A DNA stretch of 64,000 nucleotides, from assembly GCA_018715065.1 (NCBI GenBank), contig DVMJ01000065.1, positions 1-64,000 on the forward strand, written 5' to 3'. Below are positions 41,417 to 48,847 of the stretch, piece by piece. This DNA comes from Fimiplasma intestinipullorum (GTDB lineage Bacteria > Bacillota_I > Bacilli_A > Erysipelotrichales > Coprobacillaceae). Below the pieces are notes generated by a model. The model searched no databases. It saw only the letters and a program-made list of their open reading frames with translations, and had not been told where the DNA came from. The stretch's first letter is position 1. The number at the start of each line of letters is the position of its first letter. Position numbers and translations under genes: made by a program.

Positions 41417-42664
41417 ATGAAATATAAGCTTTATACGCGCGTTCTGGACGGCGGGGAAGCGGTGGTTCGCATCATTATCGATGCAAAGCAGGAATTGAGT
41501 TCGTCTGGTTTGACCAGTGATCTTTGTACGGTGACATGCAAACGCTATTATCAGGGAAAGCTGCTTGATGAGGCAACGCGGCTTGTTACGAATGTTTATA
41601 CGAGTCGGACGCAGACCGGGCAGCCCGAGAAGACGGGACGATATCTGAATCTGACTTTACATACAAACAAGGATACCAAAGGTGCCAGTTTGATTTATTA
41701 CGATCCTGAACTGCAGTTATCCAGACTGGTGGATGTCTATTATACGATCAAGTTGACGCATCCATTGACCTGTCTGGATGGTTCGATGATCGAGACAGAT
41801 ACAGAAATGGAATATGATGGCATGATCCGTCATCATGTCGATCGCTTTGAAAAATATGAAAGTTCACAGGGGTTGTTATATCGGGAATTCTCGCCTGAGT
41901 TTGATGGCAATAAGAAACCATTGATCGTCTGGCTGCATGGTATGGGTGAATCCGGTAAAGATAATCAGATTCAGATCTCGGCTAACCGCGGTGCTGTTGC
42001 CTTTGTGACGCGTGAAGCGCAGGCGCTCTTTGGCGGTGCCTATGTTGTAGCACCACAATGTCCGACCTTCTGGATGCCGATCGATTACCAGGGCAAGCAT
42101 TACCATGATGATTATACGCAGGCAGTACTCTCTTTAATTGATGAGGTCTGTGTGTTCCATCCGGATATCGATGAAGATCGTATCTACATTGGGGGTTGCT
42201 CCATGGGTGGTTATCAGACTTTGCGTACGGTGCTAAGATCACCACAGCGTTTTGCGGCCGCTTTCCCTATTTGTGCAGCATATGAATACAGCATGAAGGA
42301 AGCCTGGGAAGTGAGAAATGTACCCATGTGGTTTGTTCACTGCCTGGCAGATACCACGGTCTTACCGGATCTATCCATTCATAACTATGATCGTCTGCAG
42401 CGTCTGGATAGTGAAGTGGAATTGACCCTGTATCCGGAAGTACGCAGTCAGGGAGAACATTATTATCCGCACGCAGCCTGGATCCCGGCTTTGCGTGATC
42501 AGCCGAAAAATGCTTCTGGAGAACATTTGTTTGAATGGCTGGCCTCTAAACGACGTAAGCAGCCTCATGAATCCAATCCAAAGTGGCCATGGCTTGTGGC
42601 GGCAGGGACGGCCGCTTTAGTCGTAGGCATTGCGGCTTATCGGTATATGCGTAAAAGAAAATAA
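41417..42664 (+). CDS. predicted esterase (alpha/beta hydrolase) with C-terminal membrane anchor
   Basis: A 415-residue protein starting at ATG 41417 with GGAGG 8 nt before it. The N-terminal 130 residues are a beta-rich domain. The hydrolase domain has LIVWLHGMGESGKDN (oxyanion), YIGGCSMGGYQT (nucleophile Ser), an Asp in FVHCLADTTV and a C-terminal His in EHYYPHAAWIPAL, forming a complete triad. A C-terminal helix (WLVAAGTAALVVGIAAY) with a basic tail anchors it. The paired upstream protein is anchored at the opposite end and lacks the nucleophile. Substrate unknown; acetyl-sugar esters are common for such enzymes. Confidence 0.83.
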   Translation: MKYKLYTRVLDGGEAVVRIIIDAKQELSSSGLTSDLCTVTCKRYYQGKLLDEATRLVTNVYTSRTQTGQPEKTGRYLNLTLHTNKDTKGASLIYYDPELQLSRLVDVYYTIKLTHPLTCLDGSMIETDTEMEYDGMIRHHVDRFEKYESSQGLLYREFSPEFDGNKKPLIVWLHGMGESGKDNQIQISANRGAVAFVTREAQALFGGAYVVAPQCPTFWMPIDYQGKHYHDDYTQAVLSLIDEVCVFHPDIDEDRIYIGGCSMGGYQTLRTVLRSPQRFAAAFPICAAYEYSMKEAWEVRNVPMWFVHCLADTTVLPDLSIHNYDRLQRLDSEVELTLYPEVRSQGEHYYPHAAWIPALRDQPKNASGEHLFEWLASKRRKQPHESNPKWPWLVAAGTAALVVGIAAYRYMRKRK

Positions 42665-42682
42665 AAAAGAACCCGTGGGTTC
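42665..42682 (-). terminator. terminator of the NahK-like kinase gene
   Basis: On the minus strand GAACC-CACG-GGTTC is followed by TTTTTT. It lies in the 19-bp gap between convergent stops. Confidence 0.72.
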
Positions 42683-42683
42683 C

Positions 42684-43754
42684 TTAATGAGACTGGGTGA
42701 GCTTCTGTAGCTTAGCCCAGTTTTTTTCAATTTCTTCAACGAGTTTGAACTGTGTTCTGGTTCGTACCAGATTATGTAACGGATAGTCCGTCTTAAAATA
42801 GACATCGCCTTCCAGATAATCAGTCAAGAAGCGGATACCACATTCAAAGATCATTGTTTTTGCGGCCAAAGGCAGGCTGGCAACTTCGGCTGCAGTTAAG
42901 ATTCCTTGTGCGCCTTCGATAAAGCCGCGGGTAAAGGCCTCATAGAGATCGAGCTCTAGTTTCACTAGCGTTAGATCGGTCTCATCCTCTTTGGCGAAAG
43001 TCGCTCCTGAGCGAATGGCATCACCAAAATCATAACCGACTAAACCGGGCATCACGGTATCCAGATCGATGATGCATAAAGGTTCCATGCTCGTTTTGTC
43101 GAAAAGGATATTATTGAGCTTGGTGTCATTATGGGTGACCCTCAATGGCAGCTCATGGCGCGTATACATTTCATACAGGGTACGTGCGTCTTCTTCATGT
43201 GCTAAGACAAAGTCGATTTCTTTTTTGGCAGTAGCGATTTTGCTTTTCTCAGCTTGAGCGTAGACATTTAAAAAAGTCTGATAGCGAGAAGGCGTGTGAT
43301 GAAAATGCGGAATGGTTTCTTCTAACTGACTCGCATCAAAGTCCTTCAGCAGCGCCTGAAAATGACCGAAGGCCAAACCGGTCTTGTAGAAGTCCTGGGC
43401 ATTGGTGATGGTCTCTAAGGAAACCGTGTTTGGAATAAAAAGGATCGCTCGGTAATAATTCCCGTTAGGCGCCTGATAGAAATCCTGATTGTCTTTGGTC
43501 GGGATGATCGTCAGGGTCTCTCTAGACGGATCTTTGTGTTGTCTGGTAATGATTGCTTTTAAATAATCGGTGACCAAACGATAATTGCGCATCAGTAAAG
43601 CAGGATCTTTGAAGACATAATGATTGATGCGTTGGACGATGTATTCATTTTCGGTCGTTGCGACGTAATAGGTATCATTGATGTGCCCGTTTCCATAGGG
43701 ACTGACCTCAACGATATCACCCTCAAACTGAAAGGCTGAAATATATTCTTCCAT
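42684..43754 (-). CDS. NahK-like N-acetylhexosamine 1-kinase / aminoglycoside-phosphotransferase-fold kinase
   Basis: A 356-residue APH-fold kinase. GNGHINDTYYV is the nucleotide-binding loop, RVTHNDTKLNNILFD contains the catalytic Asp, and CIIDLDTVMPGLVGYDFGDAIR holds the metal-binding Asp. This combination matches Bifidobacterium NahK, which phosphorylates N-acetylhexosamines at C1 in the galacto/lacto-N-biose route, more than homoserine kinase or drug kinases. A mucin-sugar role would suit a gut organism, but no GNB phosphorylase is in the window, so the substrate is uncertain. The start has GGAGG upstream (CCTCC at 43767-43771 on the plus strand). Confidence 0.78.
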   Translation of the reverse strand: MEEYISAFQFEGDIVEVSPYGNGHINDTYYVATTENEYIVQRINHYVFKDPALLMRNYRLVTDYLKAIITRQHKDPSRETLTIIPTKDNQDFYQAPNGNYYRAILFIPNTVSLETITNAQDFYKTGLAFGHFQALLKDFDASQLEETIPHFHHTPSRYQTFLNVYAQAEKSKIATAKKEIDFVLAHEEDARTLYEMYTRHELPLRVTHNDTKLNNILFDKTSMEPLCIIDLDTVMPGLVGYDFGDAIRSGATFAKEDETDLTLVKLELDLYEAFTRGFIEGAQGILTAAEVASLPLAAKTMIFECGIRFLTDYLEGDVYFKTDYPLHNLVRTRTQFKLVEEIEKNWAKLQKLTQSH

Positions 43755-43871
43755 GTATCAAATACCTCCTGAAGTGTATTGTATCACATCATCTAGAAAA
43801 TTGCGTCACTTTTTTGAAAATACTAGTCCTCTTCGATCATTTCCGCTATAATGTGCATAGAGGTGATCAGA

Positions 43872-44681
43872 TTGGGTAAGCAACCTGTATTTTTTGATAT
43901 TGATGGCACTTTATTGGACTACCAGATCGGAATTAATGATATTTTGCCATCCTGCCGGCATTCATTAGATCGATTACGGCAGTCTCATCCGGCCTTCATT
44001 GCATCTGGTCGAACGAAGTGTTTTATCGTCGATGAGATCTTGAATTATCCGTTTGATGGCTTTGTGACATGTAATGGGGCATATGTTGAATACAAGGGAC
44101 AATGCATCTATAAAAAAGCTATCTCAAAGACAGCCATCTCGCATGCACTGCAAGTCGCGGATGCGCTAGGCGCCGTTTTATATCTGGAAAGTCACGACTG
44201 TATCTATGTTCATCATGCCCATTTTCCTAGTCACGCAATCTTCGCAGAAAAGTGGCGGATGCATGATCACATCGTCGTTACTGATTTTGATCCTGCGACG
44301 ATCGAAGTTTACATCGGGATGATCATTGCCCCAGATGAGAAAAGCTGTGCGTATATCGAAGAAACGTTGCAGGCAGACTTTGATGTCTCGCGACATGTGC
44401 GCCAGCGTTCCTTTGATCTGACATTAAAAGGCGAAAATAAGGCCAAAGGGATCGCGGAAGTAGCCAAATATTTGAATGTGCCGATGTCAGAGATCTTTGC
44501 CTTTGGCGATGGCAACAATGATATGGAAATGATCAGTCAGGTCGGTTATGGCATTGCGATGGGGAATGCGGTGGCGCCTTTAAAGGCTGTGGCTTATGAT
44601 GTGACCGATACCGTGGCCAATGATGGGATCACAAAGGCTTTATTGAAATATGGACTGATTGAAGGAGAGAATGAAAAATGA
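43872..44681 (+). CDS. Cof-type HAD hydrolase
   Basis: A 269-residue HAD phosphatase: FFDIDGTLLDYQIG (motif I), ASGRTKC (motif II), K in LTLKGENKAKGI (motif III), FGDGNNDMEMI (motif IV). I choose TTG 43872 with AGGTG six bases earlier. The GTG at 43851 lies inside the -10 box TATAAT (43847-43852), so it cannot be the start. The mRNA leader is then only about 12 nt long. It overlaps the next gene by ATGA, pointing to an operon with the cysteine desulfidase. Confidence 0.88.
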   Translation: MGKQPVFFDIDGTLLDYQIGINDILPSCRHSLDRLRQSHPAFIASGRTKCFIVDEILNYPFDGFVTCNGAYVEYKGQCIYKKAISKTAISHALQVADALGAVLYLESHDCIYVHHAHFPSHAIFAEKWRMHDHIVVTDFDPATIEVYIGMIIAPDEKSCAYIEETLQADFDVSRHVRQRSFDLTLKGENKAKGIAEVAKYLNVPMSEIFAFGDGNNDMEMISQVGYGIAMGNAVAPLKAVAYDVTDTVANDGITKALLKYGLIEGENEK

Positions 44682-45955
44682 ACGAACAAGCAATTTTAAG
44701 ACGCCTTAAACGTGAGGTCTGTGTCGCTCAGGGCTGTACTGAACCGATTGCCGTCAGCTATGCGGTCAGTTTGGCTTGTGAAGATCTCAAAGAAGAGGTG
44801 CAGTCTCTAGATGTTTATCTGAGTACAAATATGTTGAAGAATGCGATGGGCGTGGGGATTCCCGGGACGGGGGAGACAGGTCTGGAGATCGCCGTGGCTC
44901 TCGGGGCTGTGATCCAGCAGTCCTCTAAAGGATTAGAAATTCTCTGTGATCTGGATGCAGATACGTTACAGGCGGCGCATGAAATGATGGCGCAGGGAAA
45001 GATCCATATTCACCACGCTGAGACAAACGAGACATTGTATATTGAGGTACAGGCCCGCAGTCTCAATCATTATAGTACCGTTCGCATTGCGCGTGAACAC
45101 ACGCATTTGATCTATCATGCCTGTGATGGTCAGGTGTTTTATGAAGAAATGTTAGACAAACAAAAGAAGGTCGAGAGTATTGATCAGGATGTGATGACGG
45201 TTCAGGATATTCTGGATTTCAGTCGTCATGTCGCTATTGAGAAAATCAGTTTTCTGGAAGAGGGTGCCCTCATGAATAAGGCTGTTTCCGATGAAGGCCT
45301 GAAAGGAAGCTATGGACTTCAGGTTGGACGAAAGATCAAAGCCAGTGAGAGCCAAAATCTGTTAGCCCAGAATCTGGCCAGTCATTTGGTCGCCGTCACT
45401 GCCGCTGCCAGTGATGCGCGTATGGACGGCTGTCCGATGCCGATCATGACAACGGCCGGAAGCGGCAATCAGGGAATCACCTGCAGTCTTCCTGTCTATG
45501 AATTAGCTAAGCTTTTAGACAAGAGCCGTGAGGAGATGCTGCGTGCTTTGGCGATCAGTCAACTGATGACGATCCATATCAAACATTATATGGGACGTCT
45601 TTCACCTCTGTGCGGGGCCGGCATTGCAGGCACAACGGGTGCCTGCTGTGGAATCACTTATCTTTTAGGTGGGACAGATAAGCAGATTGGCTATGCCATC
45701 AATAATATGCTTTCCGATGTCTCAGGGATGCTGTGCGACGGAGCGAAGAGCACCTGCGCACTGAAGATTGCGACGAATGTGCATGCGGCTGTTCAATGTG
45801 CGAATTTGGCCTTGAGCGATATCTCGCCGAATGAGACACAGGGGATCGTTTTTGATGATGCTGAGAAGACCATCTCCCATCTGGGAGTTTTAGTAAAGGT
45901 CGGTCTGGCAAATGCGGATGACTGTATTTTGGATATCATGCTGCAGAAATGTTAA
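44678..45955 (+). CDS. cyuA: L-cysteine desulfidase (CyuA/YhaM, UPF0597 family)
   Basis: A 425-residue Fe-S enzyme resembling the serine dehydratase alpha fold. CTEPIAVSYA, TAGSGNQGITCSLPV, CGAGIAGTTGACCG and CDGAKSTCALK are the signatures; the cysteines in them are candidates for binding the [4Fe-4S] cluster. CyuA breaks cysteine into pyruvate, sulfide and ammonia. Databases sometimes label it an Fe-S serine dehydratase subunit, but the full-length single-chain form fits UPF0597. It overlaps the HAD gene by 4 bp and ends with a terminator. Probable source of sulfide and pyruvate. Confidence 0.9.
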   Translation: MNEQAILRRLKREVCVAQGCTEPIAVSYAVSLACEDLKEEVQSLDVYLSTNMLKNAMGVGIPGTGETGLEIAVALGAVIQQSSKGLEILCDLDADTLQAAHEMMAQGKIHIHHAETNETLYIEVQARSLNHYSTVRIAREHTHLIYHACDGQVFYEEMLDKQKKVESIDQDVMTVQDILDFSRHVAIEKISFLEEGALMNKAVSDEGLKGSYGLQVGRKIKASESQNLLAQNLASHLVAVTAAASDARMDGCPMPIMTTAGSGNQGITCSLPVYELAKLLDKSREEMLRALAISQLMTIHIKHYMGRLSPLCGAGIAGTTGACCGITYLLGGTDKQIGYAINNMLSDVSGMLCDGAKSTCALKIATNVHAAVQCANLALSDISPNETQGIVFDDAEKTISHLGVLVKVGLANADDCILDIMLQKC

Positions 45956-45964
45956 ATACGAAAC

Positions 45965-46008
45965 AGAAGTGCTGGAAAAATCAGGCAATTCCAAGCGCTT
46001 CTTTTTTT
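45965..46008 (+). terminator. intrinsic terminator of cyuA
   Basis: AGAAGTGCT (45965-45973) pairs with AGCGCTTCT (45994-46002) around a 20-nt loop, then T6. Confidence 0.75.
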
Positions 46009-46140
46009 GTCCAAAAAGACAATGGCGGGGTTTGCATCTGTTTTGATCCATTCTTTTTTGTAAACTATGTTTCACTTGTTGTGCTGCAAGATAAAGTCTA
46101 CTTTTTCGTGCGGTTCGGTTTGCCACAAGGAGGAAAGATC

Positions 46141-46332
46141 ATGTTTTTAAAGGTTGTTCCATATCGGCAGGCCAGAGATCACACGTATTACTGTTATCTG
46201 TTAGAATCCTATCGTCAGGAGGGAAAGGTGAAACACAGAATTCTGAAAAACTTTGGCTTAGTTTCAGAAAGGCAGGTGGCTTACTTAAAAGCCGTCTATC
46301 GGTCGCGACCGCTTCCCAAAGAAGACATCTGA
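46141..46332 (+). CDS. short protein resembling the N-terminus of IS1634-family transposases
   Basis: Starts at ATG 46141 with AAGGAGGAAAG in front; the frame extends back to 45949 but without an RBS. The 63 residues (VVPYRQARDHTYYCYLLES, then KVKHRILKNFGLVSER) look like the opening of IS1634/IS4-type transposases, where a YxxLxxxYR...KxKxxxxxxFGxxxE segment precedes the catalytic domain. The DDE domain is absent and no matching sequence follows. It may be a relic or a retained small protein. The RBS is intact. Confidence 0.55.
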   Translation: MFLKVVPYRQARDHTYYCYLLESYRQEGKVKHRILKNFGLVSERQVAYLKAVYRSRPLPKEDI

Positions 46333-46371
46333 TAAAAAGTGACAATGGTTTTGATCATCGCATTTGCTATC

Positions 46372-46395
46372 AAAGAGGGCAGGAGCCTTCTTTTT
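46372..46395 (+). terminator. intrinsic terminator
   Basis: AAAGAGGGC pairs with GCCTTCTTT (one G-U) around AGGA, followed by TT. Confidence 0.72.
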
Positions 46396-46407
46396 AAATA
46401 ATTACTT

Positions 46408-46425
46408 GTTATAGATGTCTATAAC
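46408..46425 (+). promoter_or_regulatory. 18-bp perfect palindrome upstream of the iron-sulfur flavoprotein
   Basis: GTTATAGA-TG-TCTATAAC (46408-46425). It has the size and symmetry of an operator for a dimeric winged-helix repressor (HxlR/MarR type). It lies about 140 bp before the flavoprotein's ATG, and no such regulator gene is in view. Confidence 0.6.
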
Positions 46426-46563
46426 ATATGAGTATTTGAAAAGAAAAGACAACCATTATACAATAACATTGAGGATGCTTGTCGTGCGTGTCATGCATGG
46501 ATGAAAAAGTATCATCAGATAAGAAAAGTGCACTTATATGCATACAGAAAGGAAGTGCTGAGA

Positions 46564-47082
46564 ATGCGTATTTTAGTTTTGAATGGAAGTCCACGACCTG
46601 GAGGACATACCGCCCAAATGGTGGCTGCATTTAGTGAGGGAGCAAGATCTAAAGGACATCAGGTGGATGTGATCGATGTCTGCCGGATGGAGATCCATGG
46701 ATGTTTAGCCTGTGAGTATTGTCACACGAAAGGAAACGGCAGCTGTATTCAGAAAGATGATATGCAAAAGGTCTATCCTTTATTGCAGGAAGCGGAAATG
46801 ATCGTACTCGCTTCGCCGATCTATTATCATCATTTCAGCGGACAGCTCGTTTGCGCGATGAATCGTATCTATGCATTAGATAAACCTCAAAAACTAAAGA
46901 AAGCCGCCTTGATCATGAGCTCAGGTTCTGATCACGTATATAGCGGCGCCATCTTTACTTATCAAAATTCTTTTTTAAACTATTTGCATCTTGAGGATAT
47001 GGGAATCTTTTCGGTGTATGGAGAAGACAATGATATGAAATGCAAGCTCAATGAATTAAGAGATTTCGGACAAAGTCTGTAA
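46564..47082 (+). CDS. iron-sulfur flavoprotein (Isf-like) / NADPH-dependent FMN reductase
   Basis: A 172-residue flavodoxin-fold protein starting at ATG 46564 (GAAAGGAAGTG upstream). LNGSPRPGGHT is the FMN phosphate loop and LASPIYYHHFSGQL the second flavin loop. GCLACEYCHTKGNGSC has Cys spaced C-x2-C-x2-C-x7-C, the compact cluster motif of Isf proteins, so it probably carries a [4Fe-4S] cluster and transfers electrons to oxygen, quinones or nitro compounds. It is cytoplasmic and monocistronic. The 18-bp palindrome upstream suggests inducible control. Confidence 0.86.
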   Translation: MRILVLNGSPRPGGHTAQMVAAFSEGARSKGHQVDVIDVCRMEIHGCLACEYCHTKGNGSCIQKDDMQKVYPLLQEAEMIVLASPIYYHHFSGQLVCAMNRIYALDKPQKLKKAALIMSSGSDHVYSGAIFTYQNSFLNYLHLEDMGIFSVYGEDNDMKCKLNELRDFGQSL

Positions 47083-47151
47083 TCTCTTTTTTTAGGCCTC
47101 ATTTTTACGTTTCGTTAACATTTGTTTGCTATGGTAGTGAAGAAAGTGGGG

Positions 47152-47361
47152 ATGGAGGATAGCAAAGGTAATCTGATAGCCGATATCGTCTTTTAATAAT
47201 AGTTCTCGCTTTGATGATCAGTGGTCTGTTTTTGATATATCTTCCATCTCTCTAAGAATACAGGGATTGTAGCAGGTGTTTGCTTCTTGTCAGGAATGAT
47301 CGGTCTATGGGGATATGTGTTAGGTGGGGTGGTCTTCTCGAAGAAGGATCTGCTATTATAA
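47152..47361 (+). pseudogene. possible remnant of a small membrane-protein gene
   Basis: The 301-bp gap 47083-47383 has no intact gene. An RBS-like sequence and ATG 47152 open a frame that stops quickly. Further on, different frames encode hydrophobic stretches (LMISGLFLIYLPSL; AGVCFLSGMIGLWGYVLGG) and end at TAA 47359-47361. Stops and shifts between them suggest a decayed small membrane protein with two helices. No family recognised. Confidence 0.3.
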
Positions 47362-47385
47362 AAAGCGATGGATGACCATCGCTTT
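47362..47385. terminator. terminator at the 3' end of the MBL-fold gene
   Basis: AAAGCGATGG and CCATCGCTTT form a perfect 10-bp stem with an ATGA loop; T-tract on the minus strand (A5 on plus). Confidence 0.82.
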
Positions 47386-48232
47386 ATAACTTGATTGGCT
47401 GACTGCCGGCTAGATAGGTATCGATCTCGGCCTGGCCATAGGTATAGGCTGCCAGGTCATCTTTACGTCCAAAGGCTTCAAATTCATGGTGAGTTGCTTC
47501 ACCATTTTGAATTTGTCTTACCAGGGTTTGCATATCTAAAAGATATTGTCTAGTCATGTGTGGGTTCTTCGGCGAAAGGGGATGAATGCCTTTGACCGGT
47601 TGGATCTGCTGCTGATAACGATGACCACATAGAAATTCTACCTGTTCATCTTCCTGCAGGCAACCTAGCACATGTTCAAGGCTCCTGGCATAGATGTTCA
47701 GTACATCATCCAGGAAAAGCAACCAGACATAGCTGGATCCAAACGCATCTCCTGTGGCCAGCAGATGATGACAAGCATCATAATAGCACATGCTGCCTGC
47801 CGTATGTCCTGGGGTTTCGATGCAGACAAACGTATGCCGTCCCAGTTGAATTTGGTCCTGATCTTGTATACCTTTGCCATTCGGGTAATGGGTTAAGTCA
47901 AAGTCTTTGAGCGGTAAATAGAGCGTACAGTCATCAAAGTCAGCGAGTTGGCCGACATGATCAAAATGATTGTGTGTGATAGCGACTTCGATCACTCTGC
48001 CTTGCGCAATTTGGTTGACGATCGTACGCAGCGCTCCTTTTTCATGAGGATTTCCCGCATCAATGACAAGCACCTTGTGATCATCTTCAATGACATAGAT
48101 GCTGGAAGGATTATTGAAAGAGCCGTCATGATGTTCACCTGCCGGGTTGGCGATGGTGGCATCCTGAAGATGCCAGACATCAGGAAGGATCAACTCGGCG
48201 CTATAGGGTCCCATTTCAAAATAACTGTTCAT
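47384..48232 (-). CDS. MBL-fold metallohydrolase
   Basis: A 282-residue metallo-beta-lactamase-fold hydrolase. ITHNHFDHVG (HxHxDH), ETPGHTAGSM (His), TGDAFG (bridging Asp) and LCGHRY (last His) supply a two-metal site. No signal peptide. The glyoxalase II-like order would fit thioester or lactone hydrolysis, but no substrate can be named. The start has GAGGTGATAAC upstream. It is divergent from the acetyltransferase gene, with which it shares an 87-bp intergenic region. Confidence 0.88.
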   Translation of the reverse strand: MNSYFEMGPYSAELILPDVWHLQDATIANPAGEHHDGSFNNPSSIYVIEDDHKVLVIDAGNPHEKGALRTIVNQIAQGRVIEVAITHNHFDHVGQLADFDDCTLYLPLKDFDLTHYPNGKGIQDQDQIQLGRHTFVCIETPGHTAGSMCYYDACHHLLATGDAFGSSYVWLLFLDDVLNIYARSLEHVLGCLQEDEQVEFLCGHRYQQQIQPVKGIHPLSPKNPHMTRQYLLDMQTLVRQIQNGEATHHEFEAFGRKDDLAAYTYGQAEIDTYLAGSQPIKL

Positions 48233-48319
48233 GTGTTATCACCTCTTCTTTATTTTAAAACTCTTTCCTGTAAAAATGCAATAGGATATGTTAAAATGGG
48301 GGAACGAGGAGGTGCTACG

Positions 48320-48835
48320 ATGATCATTCAACTTTATAGGCAGCAGGATGAGGCCTTTATCAATCGAACGAAAGATCCAATCTGTATCATTGGCAGGATC
48401 CGGGTCCGCTTTGAAAATGGGCAGTGGTCCTGGGATGAGGTGCTCGATGACAAGATCACTTATAAACAACAGGCACCATTCAGTGTTGATCCGGACAGTA
48501 CGATCTGGATTGCCTGGATGGACGGCAAACCGGTCGGTCATCTAGCCGCTCGAGCAGACTGGAATCGTTATGCCTGGATCGATGAGATCGATGTGCTGGC
48601 TGCTTATAGAGGACAGGGCGTTGGTTCAGCTTTGATGGCTGAGGCTAAAGGTTGGGCCAAAGATCATCAGCTGGCGGGTCTGGGACTGGAAAGTCAGGAT
48701 ACCAATGTGCTGGCAGCGCGTTTCTATCAGCGTTCAGGCTTTCGGATTGGAGGGCTGAACACGGCTTTTTATCGCCATTTAGGCAAACCTTATCAGGATG
48801 AATATGCTGTTTTCTGGTATGCCGATCTATCATAA
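48320..48835 (+). CDS. GNAT acetyltransferase, streptothricin acetyltransferase-like (SatA/Sat4 type)
   Basis: A 171-residue GNAT protein; the start is ATG 48320 with GAGGAGGTG in front, and an in-frame extension back to 47948 crosses the divergent gene and is rejected. ADWNRYAWIDEIDVLAAYRG, QGVGSALMAEAKGWAKD (acetyl-CoA loop) and GLESQDTNVLAARFYQRSGF run in the same order as in streptothricin acetyltransferases of the Sat4/SatA group, including the C-terminal AVFWY. Streptothricin resistance is possible; general amine acetylation is the fallback. It is followed after 12 bp by the FAD oxidoreductase. Confidence 0.85.
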   Translation: MIIQLYRQQDEAFINRTKDPICIIGRIRVRFENGQWSWDEVLDDKITYKQQAPFSVDPDSTIWIAWMDGKPVGHLAARADWNRYAWIDEIDVLAAYRGQGVGSALMAEAKGWAKDHQLAGLGLESQDTNVLAARFYQRSGFRIGGLNTAFYRHLGKPYQDEYAVFWYADLS

Positions 48836-48847
48836 AGGAGGGCAGTT

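Noticed and set aside
47948..48319. N-terminal extension of the acetyltransferase frame
   Set aside because: It lies antisense to the MBL-fold gene, has no RBS, and the strong GAGGAGGTG at 48306-48314 sets the start at 48320.
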